From Patescibacteria group bacterium (GTDB taxonomy: Bacteria; Patescibacteriota; Minisyncoccia; Phycocordibacterales; UBA9973), in the NCBI GenBank assembly GCA_018813625.1, contig JAHJBA010000050.1, positions 1-26,892 of the forward strand: DNA of 26,892 nt. Direction: 5' to 3'. The notes below the pieces were generated by a model. The model did not search any database, was not told the origin of the DNA, and saw only the letters and a list, made by a program, of their open reading frames with translations. The position numbers and the translations under genes are program-made. Positions within the stretch are counted from its first letter, which is position 1. Each line of letters begins with the position of its first letter. Of the stretch, positions 21,617-26,892 are shown piece by piece.

Positions 21617-24600
21617 ATGAAAACTTTAAATACAACTGAATTTGATAGCATTACAATAAAACTTGCTTCACCGGAGCAGGTTAAGGAATGGTCTTATGGT
21701 GAGGTAACCAAGCCCGAAACGATTAATTATCGTACCGGAAGATCTGAAAGGGGGGGGCTTTTTGACGAAAAGATTTTTGGTCCTGAAAAAGATTATGAAT
21801 GTTACTGTGGAAAATATCGCAGAATTCGCTACAAAGATATTATTTGTGAAAAATGTGGAGTGGAGGTTACCAGGTCCTCAGTGCGTAGAGAAAGGATGGG
21901 GCACATCGAACTTGCTACGCCTGTTTCGCATATTTGGTTTTTGCGTGGAGTGCCGTCTAGAATGAGTATTCTTCTAAATATATCTGTTTCCGATCTTGAA
22001 AAAGTTATTTATTTTGCGGGTTATATAATCACAAAGGTTTACGAAGAAGAAAAAGAAAAATTAATTCAAGATTTAGACAAAGAGTATAAATCAAAACTAA
22101 AAAATTCAGCAGACGAGGAAACTCGTGAAAAATTGAAAAATCTTCTTTCTAGCACCAAAAAAGAAATTGGAGAAATTTATGAGGGTAAGGTATTAAACGA
22201 AATCTCTTTTCACCACTTCTCGTTAAAATATGGTACCTGCTTTGAAGCTAATATTGGCGCCGAAGCAATTTATTCTATTTTTAAAAATTTAGATCTCAAC
22301 AAGCTAAAGGCTCATACTGAAGCAATGCTCGAAAAAGCAGGTGTCGCCGAAAAAGAAAAGCTTCAAAAAAGGATATCCCTTATTCGCGCCATGATTTACG
22401 CCTCAATCAGGCCAGAATGGATGTTTTTGACTGTTATTCCTGTTATTCCGCCAGTTCTCCGTCCTATGGTTGCCCTTGATGGAGGAAGGCACGCAACAAG
22501 CGACTTAAATGATCTTTATAGAAGAGTTATAAATAGAAACAATCGTCTAAGGAAACTTAAAGAAATTAACGCTCCGGATGTAATTCTTAGAAACGAAAAA
22601 AGGATTATTCAGGAGGCGGTAGATGCTTTGATTGATAATTCAATAGCAAAACAAAATGATAGCGCAGCCATGAGCCAGTCGCAGAAACGCCCCTTAAAAT
22701 CCTTATCTGATAATCTCAAATCAAAACAAGGGCTTTTTAGACAAAACTTGCTTGGAAAAAGAGTCGATTATTCAGGTCGTTCTGTTATTGTGGTTGGCCC
22801 GCAACTAAAACTTAATCAATGCGGGTTGCCGAAACATATGGCTCTTGAGTTGTTTAGACCTTTTGTAATTTCTAAAGTTTTACAAGCTGAACTTGCATTT
22901 AACATTAGAGGGGCCAATAAGCTTATTGAAGAGCGTACCCCGGAAGTTTGGGCTATGCTTGAAGAAGTTATTCAAGGGAAATATGTTCTTCTGAATCGTG
23001 CGCCCACTCTTCATCGACTGGGAATACAGGCCTTTAATCCTATCCTTATTGAAGGGAATGCCGTCCAAGTTCATCCTCTTGTTTGCGCAGCTTTCAACGC
23101 AGACTTTGACGGTGACCAGATGGCTGTCTATCTTCCTCTTTCAGAGGAAGCACAATTAGAAGCAAAAAAATTGATGGCTGCAAATAAAAACTTACTCAAG
23201 CCTCAGAACGGTGATCCTATAGTACACCCAAGTAAGGATATGGTACTTGGTTCCTTTTGGATGACGAAGTCTGTTGATGGGGAGAAAGGAGAGGGAAAAT
23301 ATTTTCCAAATCCCAATACGGCGATAACCGCGCATAACTTTAAAATTGTCTCTCTTCGTGCGAAGATAAAAGTTATGGCTACGGACTCGCCTAAATATAA
23401 AAAATTTGACGGAGGTATTTTTGAAACTTCTGTTGGAAGGCTTCTTTTCAATAGTGTTTTGCCATCTGATTTTTCCTATGTTAACGAAGAAGTAAACCAA
23501 AAAAGATTATCCGCGTTAGTAGATGAACTTATTATGCATTGTGGCGTGGACAAGACTCCTCCTATCTTAGACAAAATCAAAGAATTTGGTTTTAAATATT
23601 CAACAGTTTCTGGCACCACGTGGGGGCTAGATAATGTGAAAGTTCCGGAGGAAAAATCAGGGATTATAGCAAACAGCAAAAAACTAGAAGAAGAGGTTGT
23701 GTCTCAGTGGAACGACGGTCTTCTTTCGGATGAGGAAAAATATCAAAAGATTATTGAAATATGGACCCAGGCAAAAAAAGAATTGGAGAAAATTTTACCT
23801 AGCACTCTTGATAAAAATGGATCAACATATGATTTGTTTACCTCTGGTGCTCGCGGTACTATGACTTCTCTAGTTCAGATGACTGGAATGAAGGGTCTTA
23901 TCCAAAACAATCAAGGTAAAACGCTTGAATTTCCAATTATTCCTTGTTACCACGAGGGGCTTTCACCGATTCAATATTTCGTTACTACTCATGGGGCCCG
24001 TAAAGGTGCCTCGGACACGGCCCTTAACACTGCCAAGGCCGGGTATTTAACTCGCAGATTAGTTGATGTTGCCCAAGATGTTGTTATAACAGAAGAAGAT
24101 TGTGGAACCAAAGAGGGAAAAATGGTAACAAGAGAAAAGGTTTCTGGAATAGAAATTCCACTTTCTAAAAATATTAGCGGACGTGTATTGGCTGCAGACT
24201 TAAAAGATAAAGATGGAAATGTGGTGTATAAAAAAGGATTTCTTATTACCAAAGAAGAGGCACGCAACATAGAGGGAGCTGGTTTTTCGGAAGTATACGT
24301 GCGTTCTCCTCTTACCTGTCGCACAGGTCACGGTCTTTGTCAGATGTGTTATGGGTTGGACTTAGGAAGAAATCACCTTGTTAATTTAGGAGAAGCCGTG
24401 GGCATTATTGCGGCTCAGGCCATAGGTGAGCCAGGCACTCAGCTTACTCTTCGTACGTTTCATGCTGGGGGAGTTGCGGGAACAGATATTACCACGGGAC
24501 TTCCCCGTGTTGAGGAAATATTTGAAAGGAGAATTCCTAAAAATTCGGCTGTTGTTTCGCACACCAATGGGGAAGTTATTGAGATCAAAGACAAAGATGG

Positions 24601-25228
24601 AAAAGAAAAAATAATAAAAGTTCTTTCTGATTCTAAGGGAGATGAAAAATCGAACGAAATAGAATATGTTGTTCCGTTTCGCAGGGTACCGATGGTCAAG
24701 GTGGGAGATATGGTTAAGAAAGGTGATCTTTTGACTGATGGTTCGGCTGACATAGCGGAGATATTTAAATTTGGCGGAAAAGAAACAGCTGAAGAGTACA
24801 TAATCAGGGAAATAAATAAGGTCTATGAACTTCAAAGTGCCTCCATTTCGAGAAAACATACAGAGATAATAATTCGCCAAATGTTTTCTAGAAGGAAGAT
24901 TAAAGATTCCGGCGAAACTAATTTTTCCACGGGAGATATAGTCGAAAATTCGGCCCTCTTGGAAGAAAATGCTAGAGTTGCAGAAGAAGGAGGAAAGGAG
25001 GCAAAAACAGAGACAATAGTGCTTGGAATTACCGAGGTTTCGCTTCGAACGAAGAGCTGGCTTTCAGCAGCGTCATTTCAAAATACAAATCGTGTTCTTA
25101 TAGAAAATGCAGTTAAGGGTGGAGTAGATAATTTGAGAGGGCTAAAAGAAAATGTTATTATCGGACGATTGATTCCCGCTGGCACAGGCTTCAAAGACAA
25201 TATAGAGCAAATTAGAACGGAGGAATAA
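21617..25228 (+). CDS. rpoC: RNA polymerase beta' subunit
   Basis: This 1203-residue protein is intact. The N-terminal zinc-binding module has C62-x-C64 and C77-x2-C80 (ECYCGKYRR, then CEKCGVEV). The catalytic magnesium motif NADFDGD is at 494-500, and the conserved RAPTLHRLGIQAF lies just before it. The trigger-loop region (MTGMKGLIQNNQGK, then PIQYFVTTHGARKGASDTALNTAKAGYLTRRLVD) is present. The second zinc site has DCGT then CRTGHGLCQMC. The C-terminal FHAGGVAGTDITTGLPRVEE and the RLIPAGTGF end are conserved. It lies 26 bases after rpoB on the same transcript and has no Shine-Dalgarno. Its length is normal for a lineage without large lineage-specific insertions. Confidence 0.97.
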   Translation: MKTLNTTEFDSITIKLASPEQVKEWSYGEVTKPETINYRTGRSERGGLFDEKIFGPEKDYECYCGKYRRIRYKDIICEKCGVEVTRSSVRRERMGHIELATPVSHIWFLRGVPSRMSILLNISVSDLEKVIYFAGYIITKVYEEEKEKLIQDLDKEYKSKLKNSADEETREKLKNLLSSTKKEIGEIYEGKVLNEISFHHFSLKYGTCFEANIGAEAIYSIFKNLDLNKLKAHTEAMLEKAGVAEKEKLQKRISLIRAMIYASIRPEWMFLTVIPVIPPVLRPMVALDGGRHATSDLNDLYRRVINRNNRLRKLKEINAPDVILRNEKRIIQEAVDALIDNSIAKQNDSAAMSQSQKRPLKSLSDNLKSKQGLFRQNLLGKRVDYSGRSVIVVGPQLKLNQCGLPKHMALELFRPFVISKVLQAELAFNIRGANKLIEERTPEVWAMLEEVIQGKYVLLNRAPTLHRLGIQAFNPILIEGNAVQVHPLVCAAFNADFDGDQMAVYLPLSEEAQLEAKKLMAANKNLLKPQNGDPIVHPSKDMVLGSFWMTKSVDGEKGEGKYFPNPNTAITAHNFKIVSLRAKIKVMATDSPKYKKFDGGIFETSVGRLLFNSVLPSDFSYVNEEVNQKRLSALVDELIMHCGVDKTPPILDKIKEFGFKYSTVSGTTWGLDNVKVPEEKSGIIANSKKLEEEVVSQWNDGLLSDEEKYQKIIEIWTQAKKELEKILPSTLDKNGSTYDLFTSGARGTMTSLVQMTGMKGLIQNNQGKTLEFPIIPCYHEGLSPIQYFVTTHGARKGASDTALNTAKAGYLTRRLVDVAQDVVITEEDCGTKEGKMVTREKVSGIEIPLSKNISGRVLAADLKDKDGNVVYKKGFLITKEEARNIEGAGFSEVYVRSPLTCRTGHGLCQMCYGLDLGRNHLVNLGEAVGIIAAQAIGEPGTQLTLRTFHAGGVAGTDITTGLPRVEEIFERRIPKNSAVVSHTNGEVIEIKDKDGKEKIIKVLSDSKGDEKSNEIEYVVPFRRVPMVKVGDMVKKGDLLTDGSADIAEIFKFGGKETAEEYIIREINKVYELQSASISRKHTEIIIRQMFSRRKIKDSGETNFSTGDIVENSALLEENARVAEEGGKEAKTETIVLGITEVSLRTKSWLSAASFQNTNRVLIENAVKGGVDNLRGLKENVIIGRLIPAGTGFKDNIEQIRTEE

Positions 25229-25237
25229 TTTTTATTT

Positions 25238-26892
25238 ATGAACTCTCCAATTCAAAAAATTAAGGAGAGGCTTTCAATTGAGGAGATAGTCTCTTCCTAT
25301 ATAAAACTAGAGCGGGCGGGGGCGAACCTGAAGGCAAAATGCCCGTTTCATAATGAAAAAACCCCTTCTTTTTTTGTGTCGCCTGATCGTGGAAACTATT
25401 ATTGTTTTGGATGTGGAGCAAAAGGAGACATTTTTACTTTTGTGGAAGAATTTGAAGGTCTTGATTTTAAGGGCGCGCTTAAATTATTGGCGAATAAGGC
25501 AGGGGTGGTTCTTGAAAGTTTTAACAGGGAAGAGGAAAGTGAAAAAGAAAAATTGTACAGAGTAATGGAAGAGTCCACAAAGTTTTTTGAAAATAATTTA
25601 GCGAAAGATATAGAAGTATTAAGTTATTTAAAATCTCGTGGCCTAGAAGCAAAAGCTATAAAAAATTTTAGAATTGGATTTGTGAAAAATGACTGGCGGG
25701 AGCTTTATAATTATTTGCAAAAACTTGGGTTTAAAGATGTGGAGATGGAAAAAGCTGGTTTAGTAAAGAAAACCGAAAAAGGATATTATGACAGATTTCG
25801 CGGGCGTGTTATGTTTCCGATTTCTGATTCAAGTGGGCGTATTATAGCTTTTTCCGGGAGAATCTTTGAAGATGATGGGAAGTCTGCTAAGTATTTAAAC
25901 AGTCCAGAAACTCCTATTTTCAGCAAATCAGCTGTGCTTTATGGTTTGGATAAGGCCAAAGATTCAATTCGCAAAAATAATTTTTCTATTTTAGTTGAGG
26001 GGCAATTTGATTTGATATTATCTCATCAGGCGGGATTCAGAAATACGGTTGCCACTTCTGGAACAGCCCTCTCAGATTCCACTATTTCAAAGGAAAATGT
26101 TGTTTCTAATTTAGGATTAATCCGTCGTCTTTCAGGTAATATTGTACTAGCTTTTGATGCTGACAAAGCAGGATTTAACGCCGCCAATCGCGCTGCTAAA
26201 ATCGCCCTATCTTTTGGCATGGATGTAAAAGTTGTTTCTATGCCAGAGGGAATAGATCCAGCAGAGCTAATTTCCAAATCTGGCACAGATGCCTGGAGAG
26301 AAGCTATCAGGAATTCAAAGCATATAATAGAATTTCTTTCGAATAAAGTTTTGAAAGATTTTGGCAATGATTCGCGTAAGATTGGTAGAGAAATCAAAGA
26401 AAAAGTACTGCCGTATGTGGACGCCCTTGAAAGTTCAATCGAAAAATCCCATTTTTTGAAAAAAATAAGTGATGCGTCTCAAATCCCGGAAGATGCCCTA
26501 AAAGATGATTTACTTAAAATTGAAAAAGAATTTAAATCTGAAAAAGATGAAATAGAGAAGGCCAAGGAGTCAGAAGGTAAAGTATTTAGGAAGGATTATA
26601 TTGAGCGTAGATTATTAGGAATAGTTTTGTGGCAAAAAACAAAAGACCAGCAATCAATTGATATTGAAGAAGTATCGAAACAGATTGCTGATATTTTAAA
26701 GGTTGAGGTTGATAAAATTTTCGAAAAGACAAAAGACAATAAAGAAGATTTAATTTTTGAAGCGGAAGTCTTTTATGGGGGAGATGAAGATTTGAAAAAA
26801 GAAGTAGACGAATTACTTAGTAATTTATCAGAGGAATGTCTTAAGGAGGAGTTGTCTGATTCAATGAAAGAATTGTATATTTTTGAAACAAA
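25238..26892 (+). CDS. dnaG: DNA primase (3' end outside window)
   Basis: The frame is open from the ATG at 25238 to the window end, at least 551 residues. DnaG makes RNA primers for replication. The N-terminal CHC2 zinc-binding domain has C35-x2-H38 and C56-x2-C59 (KCPFHNEKTPSFFVSPDRG, then YYCFGCGAKGDIFTF). The catalytic domain follows (DRFRGRVMFPISDSSGRI). The Toprim Glu motif is EGQFD at 254-258, where EGYMD is usual, and the DAD motif is at 307-309 (FDADKAGFNAA). It starts 10 bases after the rpoC stop, so it is probably co-transcribed with rpoBC. A GGAGG lies 14 bases before the ATG, rather far for ribosome binding. The C-terminal helicase-binding part is cut off or still to come. Confidence 0.95.
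   Translation, partial: MNSPIQKIKERLSIEEIVSSYIKLERAGANLKAKCPFHNEKTPSFFVSPDRGNYYCFGCGAKGDIFTFVEEFEGLDFKGALKLLANKAGVVLESFNREEESEKEKLYRVMEESTKFFENNLAKDIEVLSYLKSRGLEAKAIKNFRIGFVKNDWRELYNYLQKLGFKDVEMEKAGLVKKTEKGYYDRFRGRVMFPISDSSGRIIAFSGRIFEDDGKSAKYLNSPETPIFSKSAVLYGLDKAKDSIRKNNFSILVEGQFDLILSHQAGFRNTVATSGTALSDSTISKENVVSNLGLIRRLSGNIVLAFDADKAGFNAANRAAKIALSFGMDVKVVSMPEGIDPAELISKSGTDAWREAIRNSKHIIEFLSNKVLKDFGNDSRKIGREIKEKVLPYVDALESSIEKSHFLKKISDASQIPEDALKDDLLKIEKEFKSEKDEIEKAKESEGKVFRKDYIERRLLGIVLWQKTKDQQSIDIEEVSKQIADILKVEVDKIFEKTKDNKEDLIFEAEVFYGGDEDLKKEVDELLSNLSEECLKEELSDSMKELYIFET

Noticed and set aside
21749..21757. Run of G bases in rpoC as a second frameshift
   Set aside because: The frame stays correct across the run and encodes the conserved R-G-G-L-F motif.
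1..26892. CRISPR array, insertion sequence, prophage or defence island
   Set aside because: I saw no regularly spaced direct repeats, transposase, integrase or phage gene; almost all space is taken by housekeeping genes in normal co-directional groups.

Overview
The window looks like a Patescibacteria (Candidate Phyla Radiation) chromosome, most likely of the Parcubacteria group. The DNA is AT-rich. Many housekeeping proteins are shorter than their usual bacterial relatives: PheS, PheT, ThrRS, SMC and RpoB. Shine-Dalgarno sequences are almost absent, and several start codons sit only a few bases after an extended -10 box. TGA is used as a stop (for example at the end of the DUF475 gene), so code 11 applies and not the UGA-glycine code of Gracilibacteria/SR1. 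The phylum call is inference; there is no 16S rRNA here.

Layout. 1-1683: the 3' end of truB, a DUF475/TerC-like membrane protein and a SnoaL-like protein, closed by a strong bidirectional terminator. A 31-aa membrane microprotein on the minus strand converges on that terminator. 1855-6676: pheS, pheT and gyrB, all plus. Both PheRS subunits lack their accessory tRNA-binding modules. pheT carries an in-frame palindromic insert, and a long inverted repeat covers its start codon. 6673-9566: a minus-strand operon thrS - HExxH metallopeptidase-like protein - family 4-type uracil-DNA glycosylase. 9718-13922: rpmF, a NusB-Nudix fusion, rnc and a short SMC-like ATPase, with unusual inverted repeats in the gaps. 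14003-14342: two tiny membrane proteins behind a perfect consensus sigma-70 promoter. 14371-16263 (minus): a DD-peptidase/CapA fusion. 16336-17786: rpsP, khpA and trmD (rimM is not in its usual place). 17790-18140 (minus): a small protein of uncertain family. 18219-26892: promoter and structured leader, then rpoB (interrupted by a one-base frameshift), rpoC and the start of dnaG, which runs off the window.

Functionally this is a core information-processing segment: transcription (rpoB, rpoC, nusB), replication and chromosome organisation (gyrB, dnaG, smc), tRNA charging and modification (pheST, thrS, truB, trmD), ribosome and RNA processing (rpmF, rpsP, rnc, khpA), DNA repair (udg) and cell-envelope remodelling (DD-peptidase/CapA). 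I found no CRISPR array, insertion sequence, phage gene, tRNA or rRNA. The most unusual content is the reduced or fused domain architectures, the palindromic elements placed on start codons or inside a gene, and the leaderless promoter layout. I see no convincing new multi-gene system.
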